DNA of 64,000 nucleotides from Diospyros lotus (GCF_014633365.1 NC_068349.1:37463192-37527191), one strand, 5' to 3'; shown: positions 1 to 11,471, numbered from the stretch's first letter. The notes: a model not told the origin generated them from the letters alone. Made by a program: numbers and translations.

Positions 1-27
1 TTATATTTTTAAATATTATAATTTTAT

Positions 28-515
28 ATATAATTTTAATATTATAATTTACTTTTTAACTTTATATTTTTTATTACTTTCTTAAAATTTGATCTGTCTT
101 AAATGTGGTAATTGATTGTAGGAGAAACATGTAAAGTCATGGATAATTAATTTTGAAAATTTGACTATTACCATTTATATAATTAATTGATTATTTAAAT
201 TATCTTTATTTTATATATAGTTTAATTAATTTAAATTTATTTTCTTATAATTTTAAATATAACTTAAATGTTATAATTTTATTTTTTAACTTTTTTGTTT
301 TTACTTCTTTCAAAATTTGACCTATCTTAAATATGATAATTAATTATTAGGAGAAATATATAAAGTCATATATGGATAATCAATTTTGAAAATTTGATTA
401 TTATTATTTATATAATTAATTGATTATTTAAATTATTTTTATTTTACATACAATTTAATTAATTTAAAATTATTTTTTATAATTTTAAATGTCATAATTT
501 TATTTTTCAACTTAA
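28..515. repeat. Two-copy AT-rich tandem repeat, period about 228 bp
   Basis: Two successive blocks share the same order of words: a run around AAAATTTGA, then TAGGAGAAA, AAAGTCAT, GGATAAT and TTGAAAATTTGA. The first copy has AAAATTTGATC at 84 and the second has AAAATTTGACC at 312, giving a period near 228 bp. The copies have clearly diverged by substitutions and small indels. No open reading frame or terminal repeat is seen, so this is an old tandem duplication of non-coding AT-rich DNA. Outer borders are approximate. Confidence 0.7.
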
Positions 516-1380
516 TTGTTTATTGTCATTTATTTAATTCTGCTTTTTCCCATTGGTCTACTCCAAAGATGTGCTATATGTTGGACTTGGGGAAATTAAA
601 TACAAATTAAATTTGTGTTTTGAAAATTATGTTAAGTAAGATTCAGATTGTGTGACAAAGCGTGGAAAAAAAAGGGAAACTTAATGGTGACATGTGATTT
701 GATAAATTGAGAGAAATTGGAGAATTTGAAAGAAGAAAAATTAATAAAAGAAAAAAATATTTGTCTCTTCTTCCTCTTCATTCCCGTTCAACACTTCCAT
801 TTCCTCTCTTCTCCTTTCTCAATTCTTCTTTTTAAATTTTCTTTTATTTTTTATTTTTATTTAGTAAATTTTAATCATTTTTTTTATCCAGTTTGGTCTT
901 CTGATGTAACATAGCACCACTATTATGTCAAGTGAGTGATATGAATGCAACTAGGAAAAATTAGGCCTTGAGGGTTCGTGTGGTACGCACATACGAGACA
1001 AATACATGTGAAAATTAAAAATAAAAACGTCTACCTTGAATACATATTTTAGAATAAAAAGGTTGATTATCGTTTTTTCTTTTTCTTTTTCCTGTTATCG
1101 TGTAATTTTTGTATTTTTTTACGCATTACTTATTGTATTACATGTTAATTTAGGTTTATTTTTTACATGATTTCGGGATAGAGTTATATGCTTTTTATTG
1201 TTCGTCTACCCTTGAATGTATATAAGGAAATCTTTTAAAATTTGTAATTCTTTTGTTGTATTCTCATGATTGTAACATGATTATTTTATTTAATTTTTAC
1301 TTTTTTATTATAATTTTTATTTATTGTAACTACTAAATTATATAATTTTCGCTTTAACGATTTATTTTTTTTTACAATAT
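516..1380. other. AT-rich intergenic DNA, nothing recognised
   Basis: The stretch is AT-rich with poly-T runs. A 65-codon frame at 717-914 has low-complexity Phe/Leu/Ile composition typical of chance translation of T-rich DNA. I see no gene, RNA or clear terminal repeat. Confidence 0.5.
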
Positions 1381-1411
1381 CCATGCATCGCATGGGTTAT
1401 CCAGTAGTATA
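1381..1411 (+). mobile_element. Candidate Helitron-like 3' terminus
   Basis: A short hairpin (arms CCATGC at 1381-1386 and GCATGG at 1390-1395, 3-nt loop) is followed about 10 nt later by CCAGTAGT. Plant Helitrons usually end in a small GC-richer hairpin with an ATC-type loop, then roughly 10 nt, then CTAGT or a CTRR variant. The hairpin fits well; the terminal tetranucleotide is only similar. No matching 5' terminus or Rep/helicase gene is visible, so this would be a non-autonomous or fragmentary element. Confidence 0.35.
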
Positions 1412-2250
1412 TATTATAACAAAAAAGTCGTCAAAATTTTTCCCGCCTATTTCTAGTTACTATTTTGATATTTTATTATGTTTTTTTAATTTTTTTTGCT
1501 TACCTGAAATAGAATTTTTATAGGTCATTAATTAAGTCTTGGAGATGTAATTCTTGGAACATGTAGTTTTTAGAACATGTAAATGGTTTTTTCATAACTA
1601 AATAGTGTTTGGGGAATGTGTAATCATGCTGATATATGAAGAGCCAAGATAAATATTATTAATTTTTAAATATTAGCATAAAATTTTAATTGAAATAAAT
1701 TACAGAAAAATTAGACTTTTTTAAATCGGGAGAAATCTTGAGATATTAGGTAATAAATTATAATATTTAATTTATATATAAAATCATAACATTTAAAATT
1801 ATAAAAAAATAAATTTAAATTAATTAAACTATATATAAATAAAAATAAAATAAAAAATTTACTTGACAGTCAGTATTCAACAGTATTACCTAATATCTCA
1901 AGATTTCTCTCGATTTAAAAAAGTCTCATTTTTCTATAATTTATTTCAATTAAAATTTTATGCTAATATTTAAAAATTAATAATATGAATAAATTAATAA
2001 TATTTATCTTGGCTCTTCATATACCAGCTGATTACACATTCTCCAAACACTATTTAGTTATGAAAAAACCATTTATATGTTCCAAGAATTACATGTTCCA
2101 AGAATTACATCTCTAAGACTTAATTAATGACCTATAAAAAATCTATTTTAGGTAAGTAAAAAAAATTAAAAAAACATAATAAAATATCAAAATAGTAACT
2201 GGAAATGGGCAGGAAAAAATTTGACGGCTGTTTTGTTATAATATATATAT
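1405..2250. mobile_element. Large foldback element with about 350-bp inverted arms
   Basis: The left arm (about 1405-1757) reappears as its reverse complement in the right arm (about 1880-2250). Shared landmarks are ATATTATAACAAAA at the outer ends, GTTTTTTTAATTTTTTTTGC, TCATTAATTAAGTCTT, GAGCCAAGATAAATATTATT and GAGAAATCTTGAGATATTAGG. About 120 bp of AT-rich spacer lies between the arms. No transposase frame is present, so it is a non-autonomous foldback. The flanks are so AT-rich that a target duplication cannot be assigned with confidence. Confidence 0.75.
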
Positions 2251-2261
2251 AGATAATAACA

Positions 2262-3516
2262 ATAATAATAATAATATGATGATAAAGATAATTTAATTAT
2301 TATTAATATAAGTTTTGGAATAAAAATTTCTTTTGCAGACTATCTTACTTTATTATGTGTATATTAACTAAATATTTAATATACACAAAATAATGCATTA
2401 AAAAACCCATAATTAGCATTGAAAAACTCATGTATTGAAAAATTCATTATTAATTTTATAGTAATTAATATTTTTAGTAATTAATGCAAGTTTTGAGGGG
2501 AAAAGCTCTTTGTCAAACTATCATACTTTTGTATATATATATATATAGATATTATATATTATTATATGATATAAAGATAAGATTTTATTTAATAGATAAT
2601 TTTCTATGACTTAATTAATATTTTATATGTCTATTCATATTCCTCATAAATAGTATTTATTTTTTATTGATATACAAATTAATTAAATATTTAATATTCA
2701 CATAATAATGTATTGGAAAACCATATTAACATTAAAAAACTCACGTATATAAAATTTATTCTTAATTTTATAGTAATTAGTACTTATTATTTTAAAGAAG
2801 TTAGAAAATTTAAATTATTAATGCAATAAGTACTAAATGCAAATTATTAAAGTAAGTTTTGGGGGAATTTTTTTTTCAGATTATCCTACTTTTATATATA
2901 TAAAGATTATATTATATAAAGATAAAATTTTATTTAATGGATAATTTTATGTGACTTAATTAATACTTTAAGTGTGTATTCATATTTCTCATAAATAGTA
3001 TTTATTTTTGATTGATTGACGGATTAATTAAATATTTAATATTCACATAATAATGTATTGAAAAACTCATGTATTTAAAATTTATTATTAATTTTACAAT
3101 AATTAGTACTTATTATTTCAAAGCAATTAGAAAATTTAAATTATTAATGTAAATTATTAATGCAATAAGTACTAAATACAAATTAATAGTGTAAGTTTTG
3201 GGAGGAATTTTGTTTTCAAACTATCCTACTTTTATATATATAAAGATAAAGATAATAATAATAATATAGAGATAAAAATAATTTAATTATTATTAATGCA
3301 AGTTTTAGAGGAAAAAATTCTTTTAGAAAATATCTTACTTTATTATGTGTATATATTAACTAAATATTTAATATACACAAAATAATGCATTGAAAAACCC
3401 ATAATTAGCATTGAAAAACTCATGTATTGGAAACTTCATTATTAATTTTACAGTAATTAATGCAAGTTTTGGAGGAAAAATTCTTTATCAAACTATCTTA
3501 CTTTTATATATATAAA
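2262..3516. repeat. Array of four related AT-rich modules in order A-B-B'-A'
   Basis: Modules A (about 2262-2545) and A' (about 3243-3516) are near-identical in TTATTATGTGTATA, AATATTTAATATACACAAAA and CCCATAATTAGCATTGAAAA. Modules B (about 2546-2908) and B' (about 2909-3242) share AAAGATAA.ATTTTATTTAAT, TTCCTCATAAATAGTATTTA-like and AATAAGTACTAAAT words. Every module ends with a variant of AAGTTTTGGGGGAA, a short gap, then ACTATCCTACTTTTATATA and ATAAAGAT. There is no coding frame. The shared end suggests repeated insertion or slippage of one non-autonomous element family; the class is undetermined. Confidence 0.65.
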
Positions 3517-4015
3517 GATATTAGTCGATAATGGGTAAGGGCAATAAATGTATCTTTTAAATAAGATGTATTTATGACATATTATATTCAATATTTATAT
3601 AATTTAATTAATTAATAATGAATATATCATGTAAAATATTTAATCAATCGATAAAATTACTTGAGAACTAAAAGCAAAATAAAAAATAAAAAAATTATCT
3701 TAAATAAAAAATACATCTATAATAATTAAGATATAATTTTACTCTACTTTTTTATGATAATCATCATAATGTAATAATGACAACTTTAAAAATGTAAACC
3801 TTTAATAAATTTTAGTTATTTTAAATGGATAAAACCCAAATTATCAATGTCATTTTAGTACAAATTTTCTGATCATAATGTTCTTTTTAAGTAACATAAT
3901 TAGAAATTTTCATTTGGTTTGGATTGGCTCTAGACCAGATGGAATCAAGATCGAAAATCAAGTCAATTGGGGTTGGGACAGATTTAGGACGCATCTAAAC
4001 CCCACATAATTTGGG
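3517..4015. other. AT-rich intergenic DNA, nothing recognised
   Basis: No gene or structured repeat is visible. A slightly less AT-rich block at 3920-4015 leads into the foldback that follows. Confidence 0.4.
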
Positions 4016-4017
4016 AT

Positions 4018-4325
4018 TAGTACATCGTGAGCTACAAATGAGAATATAAAAAATGATGAAAATATCCCTCACTTAATTACAAAATTACCTTCTCCTTCCC
4101 TTGGCCATCTCCTTTCTCTCTCTCTCAACTTCGACGGTCAGCGCATAAGAGGCAAGGCGACGGCGAAAAGTGGTTGCTAGAGGCAATTAAGGAAAAATGA
4201 AAGAGAGAGAGAGAGAGGAGACGGCCAAGGGAAGGGACGATTATGTAATTTTGCAATTTGAGATAGAGTATTTTCGTCATTTAATTTGTTTTTTGTAGCC
4301 CAAGGTGTAACATTTACGATGACAC
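4018..4325. mobile_element. Foldback MITE of about 300 bp
   Basis: The left arm (GAGCTACAAA, AATGATGAAAATA, TACAAAATTACC, CCCTTGGCCATCTCCT, then a CT run) is mirrored by the right arm (a GA run, GGAGACGGCCAAGGG, TGTAATTTTGCA, TATTTTCGTCATTTA, TTTTTGTAGCCC). The arms are about 110 bp and enclose a GC-richer core around 4130-4200. There is no coding capacity. The outermost bases have diverged (GTACATCGTGAGC against GTTACACCTTGGGC), so the exact termini and superfamily are unclear. Confidence 0.65.
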
Positions 4326-5439
4326 TCTATATTGACGTCATATATATTGTGTATCATGTTAATATAAAATGTTAATAAAAATATTAAATTTGAGAATTTA
4401 AATAGCATTTTTAATTTATGTTAAAAGAGAGTACTATTAGAGACTAGCTATTTAGGTATGGATCCAATTGGACTTGGCCTACTTTACCAAATCAGACCAC
4501 ATTCAAAATTGGATTTTTACTTTTTGTCCAAATTGGCAATGAGTCATAGTCTAACTATGCACTTATTACAATCATGACCTTCTCTATCTCACAAGATGTC
4601 TATGTAAAAATATAAATTTTAAGGGATAATTACGTTATTTATTACATAGTATTACAATTAATTATTTAACTCTAGCTCGAATACCAAGATTGACTTAGTC
4701 ATCGGAAACCATATTGAGGGATTGAACTTGCCCCGATAAGTCAAGTAAGGTTTGGACGTGATCGGGGTAAAGTGCAGCCATAGACTTAATTTAAGACGAT
4801 TAAGTGGTAGTCGACTTCAAAATATCATTATTAATGACAAAAAATAATAGTCTATAATTGAAAGTAAATAAAAAGTTAGGTCAGAATTAATAAAATTAAA
4901 AGTAAAATTTAATAATCAATAAAAATTAAATATTTTTTAATTATAAAATAAGATAACAATACACTTTTATATAAAAATAAAATAAATTTATTAAAAGTTT
5001 AATCTTCCCCAAAAAAAGTTAGTATTAAGAAAGAGCCATGTGCGGGTCCCACAAAATCTGTCAATATAGCCACGTCCCTCGTACGTCATCATAACGTCGC
5101 GCTCACGCGCCCCCACTCGCGAAAGTACGCGAAATCTCAAGCCACCCACGACATATATATACACGCATACATTCATATAACTAATCAGGAGATATATATT
5201 GTATTTTGTTTTTCATATTAAATGTTTTTATTAATTAGTGATAAATTATTTTATTTATTCGATTATTATTAACCAATGAGAATATTTAGGCTTTAAACTT
5301 AATGATTTAAGATACAATAAATATATTTATTGTTAGAATTCATATAGTTGATCCCACATAATAAGATAAAGACTGGATATATTGTTGTAATATTTATTGT
5401 TAATGTATCATAAGTTAAAGCCGATCAAAAGATCAAAAA
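4326..5439. other. Intergenic DNA with one GC-rich patch
   Basis: Mostly AT-rich. Around 4690-4790 there is a stretch resembling plant LTR U5 sequence (ATTGACTTAGTCATCGG). At 5040-5150 a GC-rich patch holds several ACGT cores and is followed by an ATATATATAC run, which looks promoter-like, but no gene follows on either strand. I make no functional call. Confidence 0.35.
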
Positions 5440-5960
5440 TGTCCAAAACAATTATTGAGCTAAAAATTAAAAAGTGGAATTATCAGGCTTTGGGAGAACA
5501 CGGTCTCTCGAATACCGAAAAAAAGCATCTACGGGAGACTTTCACAGTCTCGTAGAGGTCGTTTCAAGAGACTTTCACAGTCTTCCAGAGATTGTAAAAA
5601 TTTCAAATCAGTTATGTAAATTTTTTCTTGATTGGGGTCCCTAAACAAAGCGCAAACAAGATAAGTCTAACATTTGAAAGTTTTTTCAAGAGTTCTTTGA
5701 AAATGATAGATATTATCCATGAAAATTCTAATTCAAATGGATCACGAAATACTAGGATAAACATTATACGTAATAACTCTAATCTTAATAGATCTCAAAA
5801 AAGTTTTATACTTCTCTATAAATAAATGAATCCTCATTTTTGAAAAATATGTCTCTAATACTAGTTTCAATATGATATCCAAGTTTTTAATGTCTAATTT
5901 AAGTATTAGAGTGTTTGTGCGGAGATTGCCCTGCACTCTGTAATCATTCTATTTCTTGCA
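5440..5960 (+). mobile_element. LTR-like non-coding sequence, unclassified
   Basis: The block has the texture of a plant LTR: repeated GAGACTTTCACAGTCT-type words, a TATA-like CTCTATAAATAAAT at about 5815, and GC-richer sequence (GCGGAGATTGCCCTGCACTC) just downstream where an R-U5 region would lie. No primer-binding site, paired LTR or coding region is visible. A second block of similar style lies at 27900-28740. This is inference from composition and layout. Confidence 0.3.
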
Positions 5961-6554
5961 AAGTCTTATCGGTTTGACAACAATGTTTCTAGTTAATAAA
6001 TCTATTTTTCTAAAAATTACATGTTATTTTTAGTTTATAAAATTTTATTAATTGATAAAATATTACAAAATACAATAGATTTATCATCTAATTGTTATAA
6101 GTGTTTTAAAATTAAAAATAAAATGCACTTGTTACACCTTAACTATAGAGTAATAGTTAACATTATTGTAACACCTTACTTTCTCGGGCATGTTATAACC
6201 TAAGAAATTTTGACTATATATATATATTTTTAAATAACTCATCATGATATAATACCAAAATTTCCTACTACTTGCCTATCATTAGCTTAATTATACTCTA
6301 TATGTACTAAACTAGGTATTCATCAAAACGGAAGCAAGATTCGAACCTCAACATACCTCGAACCCCTATTAATATTAGATGATCGTTTCAATCATAATTT
6401 GTAATATCAGAACATAAGTTATTCAACATGATTTGAAACATAATATAAGTTTTTTAACATGACTTAAATCATAACATAACATGACTTAAAGCATAACATA
6501 ACATGACTGATAGATCCTCATACAGGAAACTAAATGCAGAAATAACTTAATAAC

Positions 6555-6781
6555 TGTAATTCCCTAGGAGCCCAGATGAGGATAGTATATATCAAGGATA
6601 AGTAAGGAATGAAACAACACCAGCTATATACCTTTTGGGCTGAATGCAAGTAAAGAATTCCAAGGTTAAGCATGCTTGACCTGGGGAAATCCAAAGATGG
6701 GTGACCCCCCTGGGAAGTTTGCGTAGGCCCATCATGGTAAGTTGTTTCGGTCCTTCCTATTTCTAGATGCAGGATGTTACA
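6555..6781 (+). mobile_element. Solo LTR of a Cassandra-type TRIM
   Basis: This 227-bp unit starts TGTAATTCCC and ends GATGTTACA, the TG...CA form of an LTR. It carries the 5S-rRNA-like core of Cassandra LTRs: AGGTTAAGCATGCTTGACC (A-box region) and GATGGGTGACCCCCCTGGG (C-box region). Flanking bases ATAAC (6550-6554) and ATAAT (6782-6786) look like a 5-bp target duplication with one mismatch, which supports a solo LTR and not a third LTR of the neighbouring element. It is clearly diverged from the LTRs at 6827 and 7243. Confidence 0.75.
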
Positions 6782-6826
6782 ATAATGTCTTGAGTCGTTA
6801 CATTTCATCCACTTCTGTGCCTTTGC

Positions 6827-7469
6827 TGTAATACCCTGAGAGCTCAAAGAATGGTAGTATATATCGAGGATAAGTAAGGAAGGAAACAACACTAACTGGA
6901 TACTTTTTAGGCTGAATGTAGACAAATAACTCATGGGTTAAGCGTGCTTGAGTTGGGGAAGCTCAATAATGGGTGACCCCCTGGGAAGTTCGTGTAAGCC
7001 CATCAGGGTAAGTTGTTATGGTCCTTCCTAGTGCTCTATACGGGACGTTACAGGTGGTATTAGATCCGACCCTGAGCCTCTGAGCGTAGTGGTGGGACAA
7101 ACCTCAGCAATGACGCTGAATTTCTAGGGGGGGTGCGTGTAGGCATCTTAAGCGAAAACCACATCGGCTATGCAAAATGGAGAGATTTGAAATAGATTGT
7201 AAGGTCGCATGACGAGAACGTCATGTGCTCAAGGGGGGAGAATGTAATATCCCGAGAACCCGAAAAAAGAAAGTATATGTCGAGGTTAAGTAAGAAAGTA
7301 AACAACACCAACTGGATACCTTTTGGGCTGAATATAGGCAAAGAACTCCGGGGTTAAATGTGTTTGAGCTGGGGAAGTTCAAATATGGGGTGACTCCCTG
7401 GGAAGTTCGCGTAAGCCCATCAGGGTAAGTTGTTCTGGTTCTTCCTATCGCTCGATGTGAGATGTTACA
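6827..7469 (+). mobile_element. Cassandra-type TRIM retrotransposon, structurally complete
   Basis: Two direct LTRs of about 226 bp (6827-7052 and 7243-7469) begin TGTAATAYCC and end GTTACA. Both carry 5S-rRNA-like pol III promoter words (GGGTTAAGCGTGCTTGAG, ATGGGTGACCCCCTGGGAAG in the first). After the 5' LTR comes TGGTATTAGATC, a decayed version of the initiator-Met tRNA primer-binding site TGGTATCAGAGC. Before the 3' LTR lies the polypurine tract AAGGGGGGAGAA. The 190-bp interior has no coding frame, as expected for a TRIM mobilised in trans. Flanks TTTGC (6822-6826) and TTCGC (7470-7474) form a 5-bp target duplication with one mismatch. LTR divergence suggests an old insertion. Confidence 0.9.
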
Positions 7470-7474
7470 TTCGC

Positions 7475-10326
7475 TGTAAACCCCATTTGGAACGCTTGAA
7501 TGTTCCAGGGACAAGTCCCACATTAGATGTTGAATCATCTAAGTAAGAGTATATTATTTAATGCACGTGTATGAATGTAATGCACATAACATTATTACTC
7601 TCATGTTTGGTTCGACCGTACCTTACTATTACCCACCATTTTTATAGTCTCCCTACCAGACCGAAATGTATGGGTGCACCCTTAGCAAAATAACGGCACC
7701 AGTCCCTAATCCCAAACCCATGCATCGTATGACCGTAAATTTTATCGTAAATATATGCACATTTCATCATAGCATGTAAATGCAATCTACATGACGTATT
7801 CACATCAAGGTATGACAACATGATAAAATAATTTACATAAAACTGGGTTTTGCGTTGAACCACTTACAAGCCATTTTCATAAAATTAAATCCAGTTGAGT
7901 AGTACCACTTACTTATCACAATATTTAAAATATCTCGAAAAGTGTATACCACCTCAATTTTCGTGCTAAATTTCAAAAATAGCACAGACTACTTCACCTC
8001 AAGTCCCAAAGCACCATATACAAGATATTTATTTAAATAATCATCAAAATCTATTTTTTCATAATTCTTGCATTTTTCTCCATTTTTCTCCAATTTTCTT
8101 TTCTAGCATTTCAAAATAAATGCCTACATCCATTGTTGTTAAAATCCCGATTTTATGCATACGATTTTATGATTTTACGATTCGAAGACTCCCAAACGAT
8201 TCAAATCCCATGTAAAATCCAATTTGGGATAAAATCCTATAAAATCTCGATTTTACATGTACGATTTTACGATTTTACGCTTCAGAGATCCCCAAACGAT
8301 TTTACGATTCAAAGACCTCCATTGATTTAAGTTGTAATTTAGAGGATGCTTCCAACGTCTCAATGTCACATAGCATCTGACATTGGAACTTATGCAATGA
8401 ATTGTTATATTTTGCCTCTAAATTGGAACTTGATTTAACATTGATTGCATAAGTTCCAATGTCACATAGCATCTAACATTAATTGCATAAGTTCCAATTT
8501 ACTTGATTTAAATTATAATTTTTACTTGATTTAACATTGATTGCATAAGTAAATCAAGACAAACAAGTAATTAATTAATGGACCACCCAACTCCAAATTG
8601 GGATATTACTTGATTTAATCAATGTTAAATCAAGAAAAAATTACAATCTAAATCTAATGGAAGACGTTGGAAGCATCCTCTAAAGAATTTTAAGCTATAT
8701 TTTATCTCTAAATTACCTATATTTTGCCTTTAAATTGCCTATACCAACCTGCTAGTTTTTTATCTATATTTTGGAAATATCATCTTTTGAATTATAATAA
8801 GGAATAATTAGGTTATTAAATAATATTAATTCATTTTCTACAAAATTATGTTATTATAAACATATATTTACAAAAATTAAAGGGTATTTTTAATTATCTC
8901 TAAAATCTTACGATTTTACGATACGATTTTATGGACCATTTGTCGATCCCACTTAAAATCTCGATTTTAACAACCTTGCCTACATCAATATTTTTCTAAA
9001 TATTTTTACACAAAAAATCCTAAAATAATTTTCTAGGAATATAAAAAAAAATTCAAAAAATAATAAGGCTCCACGTGCACGCACGCGTCAGCTTGTGAAA
9101 GAAAGAGTGAGACTAGCGCGTGAGCTTAAAGCGCCAGTCATCTTTTCTACTGTCAAAACACCAAAAAATTGGGATTTTTACTCCACAACAAACTACAGGC
9201 CTAGTCAATCCCAATGGTACCTGAAATGGCTCGAAAGGATGGCCAGAAGTGGCTCAACCGGCAGCTTGAATTCTCGGCTAGACAATCCGCCTAGGGCTCC
9301 GACGAAGCTTTGGATCTCGCTCGTTTCTACTCTTTTGCTCACCAAACTCTCCAGAAATACTCTACTACTCTCAAGGATCAAAAGCCCCTTAATTCCAGCT
9401 CTTGATTCACCCTCTAACGCCTTTGATTTAAGCTTTAAATCTTTAATTTTTTTGGGCACTTTGGATCTCTATTTATACCTAAAATTGAACCACAAAACGA
9501 CTAACCTCGCACAACACAAGGCCACTAGAGTCCTCTCGTGCCATAGATTAGTCCAATTTGCACCAAAAATTTCCCCAAAAGTCGATTTATAGTGGCTAAT
9601 TTTTTTGGTTACTTTCGGTCGAATTTTGTCCAAATCGATCACTTTTGTTGACCATGGATCACTTTAGGCCAAGCTCAGAGGTCCAGACCTTTACCTCGAG
9701 TTTCCTGTGGTTGAAAGCAGTGATGGAGTGGGTGGCCGAAAGCTTGGTCGGCCATGGCTGCCAAGCTTTTTTTGAAATTACATTTTCACCCCCTCCAACT
9801 TTTGAAATGCATTTTGGCTCTTTCCATAAGGTTTTCCAAAACTTATGTTGAGACCTTCACGATCTCAACTTCTCATTTGACCCTTGAAGTTTCAGAATTG
9901 ATGTAGTTTCGACCTCCCTCAGAAATTTTCAAAAATTACACTTAGGTTCGAATCTTCATTTTTTATTTTTTTTTATCGTAAACCCTTTTGTTCATTCCTG
10001 AAACTACTAAAGAGTTTTTCCTTATGTAATTTTGACTTCTGCGAAGATTCTATTGTCTTTTTAGAAGCCTCTTACAACAATTCAATTTTTCAGTTTGATT
10101 CGAAACTATATCGAAAACTGACTTTGATCTAATTTCTTTTGGTGCTAAAAATCATATCTCGAATTGCTTAATGATGATGTGATCTTCTTTTTGATCGTTC
10201 GAGTTTCGAGATACTCCATTCGAGTGACTCGGCTAAATAATATTAACAATCTGCTTTATAAGATCCTGAATGCCAAGAATTATGAAATATTTCATGCATT
10301 ATTTATTTTAGATATGGGGTTTTACA
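7475..10326 (-). mobile_element. Probable solo LTR of a Ty3/gypsy-type element, with nested insertion
   Basis: The block is bounded by TGTAAACCCC (7475) and GGGGTTTTACA (ending 10326), which are inverted LTR-type ends. Read on the minus strand it starts TGTAAAACCCCATAT, a form common at ends of long plant gypsy LTRs. Removing the 846-bp insertion at 8131-8976 and one target copy leaves about 2.0 kb, a plausible LTR length. The interior has no retroviral-type domains; the longest frame (9095-9592) resembles no protein I know. No primer-binding site or matching second LTR is seen, and the flanks show no target duplication. Orientation and the solo-LTR status are inferred. Confidence 0.5.
8131..8976. 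mobile_element. Non-autonomous MULE-like foldback with 10-bp target duplication
   Basis: The ends are inverted: CATTGTTGTTAAAATCCCG on the left and, reverse-complemented, AGGTTGTTAAAATCGAG on the right. The 10-bp sequence TGCCTACATC occurs immediately outside both ends (8121-8130 and 8977-8986), a perfect duplication of the length typical of Mutator-like elements. Inside are repeated ACGATTTTACGATTT-like words and a nested inverted repeat built on GAGGATGCTTCCAACGTC (around 8342 and 8665). No transposase is present. It was inserted into the LTR at 7475-10326, so it is younger than that LTR. Confidence 0.8.
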
Positions 10327-10681
10327 ATTAACCTATTTAAAAATAAGGTATTATGGATAGCACCAATTATTGGGTAATACTAATTATTGCCTTAAGAACT
10401 AATAAATGTACTTTATTTCAGACAAAATATATTTATTATATCTTAATATTAATATTCGAACAATTTTAGTGATTGATGAGAAATACGTAGTATTATAAAC
10501 CATTTAATAAACAAAAAAAATTGCTTGAATATTAAAAACAAAAGATAATAAATACATATAGTGTGAAACAATTGTCCCTAACTATTCTCCTCAACAAAAT
10601 TGTTAATAAAACACTTGTTAAGGTTCATTTAATATACTTTATTTTAGTATTTAAATACTTCTATTAGATGGCTAATAAATA
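10327..10681. other. AT-rich intergenic DNA, nothing recognised
   Basis: No gene, RNA or repeat boundary is visible between the LTR end and the small MITE that follows. Confidence 0.4.
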
Positions 10682-10846
10682 GAATTATGGTAGATATATA
10701 TCATTTTTGTATATCTTAGCCTACACAAAGGGGTATTATGACCAAAATACCTCTTGTCTCCATGCGCCTCATGAGAGATATTTTTGTCATCGGTACACTT
10801 TTGTGTAGTTTAAAATGTACACAAAGGTATACCAATAGCATTATTC
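10682..10846. mobile_element. Small MULE-like MITE (165 bp) with 9-bp target duplication
   Basis: TAATAAATA occurs directly outside both ends (10673-10681 and 10847-10855). The termini are GAATTATGGTAGATATA and, reverse-complemented from the right, GAATAATGCTATTGGTATA. The GAATAATGCTA start matches the terminus of the larger element at 19208-20996, so the two belong to one family. A second inverted pair (CTACACAAAGG and CTTTTGTGTAG) lies inside. There is no coding capacity. Confidence 0.7.
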
Positions 10847-11320
10847 TAATAAATATATCGTATTTTAAATTATTTTATCGATTAATAACAATATTTAGAT
10901 ATTGAAAGTGAATTATATTAAATGCATTCAGGAATAAGGCTATTATATGTATTATATTTTATTGTTAGATAAAAAATGTCTAGAATTAATACCCTTAATT
11001 AATCATTAAGGATGATGATTAGCATTATTTATAAATTTATTGGATAAAATATTAGTATTTTATTACATTAATTTTAACAATAAATATAATTATTAAAATC
11101 GATGCAAAGACATAAAAATATTTCATTTAATAAAACTATCGACCGCAACTTGAATAAGGGTAATTCTCGACAATGGTTAAATAATAATAAATATATTTTA
11201 ATTTTAATAAATAAAATAATAATAATAATAAATAAATATATGATATAACAAGTGTGAGTTTAAATATATTAATAATATAATAAATATATCATTATTCTAG
11301 TTAAATAACAAGTGTGTGAC

Positions 11321-11433
11321 TTGACTTCATCGACAAGAGAGGAACCACCACGCGCCTACCGTAGCGTTGACTTCACGCGGCGGAGCACCACCACCAGAGT
11401 GAGCCTTCGCCCTTTCTTTCTTTTGTCGGTAAA

Positions 11434-11471
<38 letters not shown>

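Noticed and set aside
6530..7538. 5S rRNA genes, or minus-strand protein frames of 105-134 codons
   Set aside because: The 5S-like words lie inside LTRs with TG...CA ends, primer site and target duplications, so they belong to Cassandra. The minus-strand frames are antisense to these LTRs and share similarity only because the LTRs are repeated.
9095..9592. 165-codon frame as a gene
   Set aside because: It lies inside the probable long LTR, has no recognisable domain, and an overlapping antisense frame of similar quality exists.
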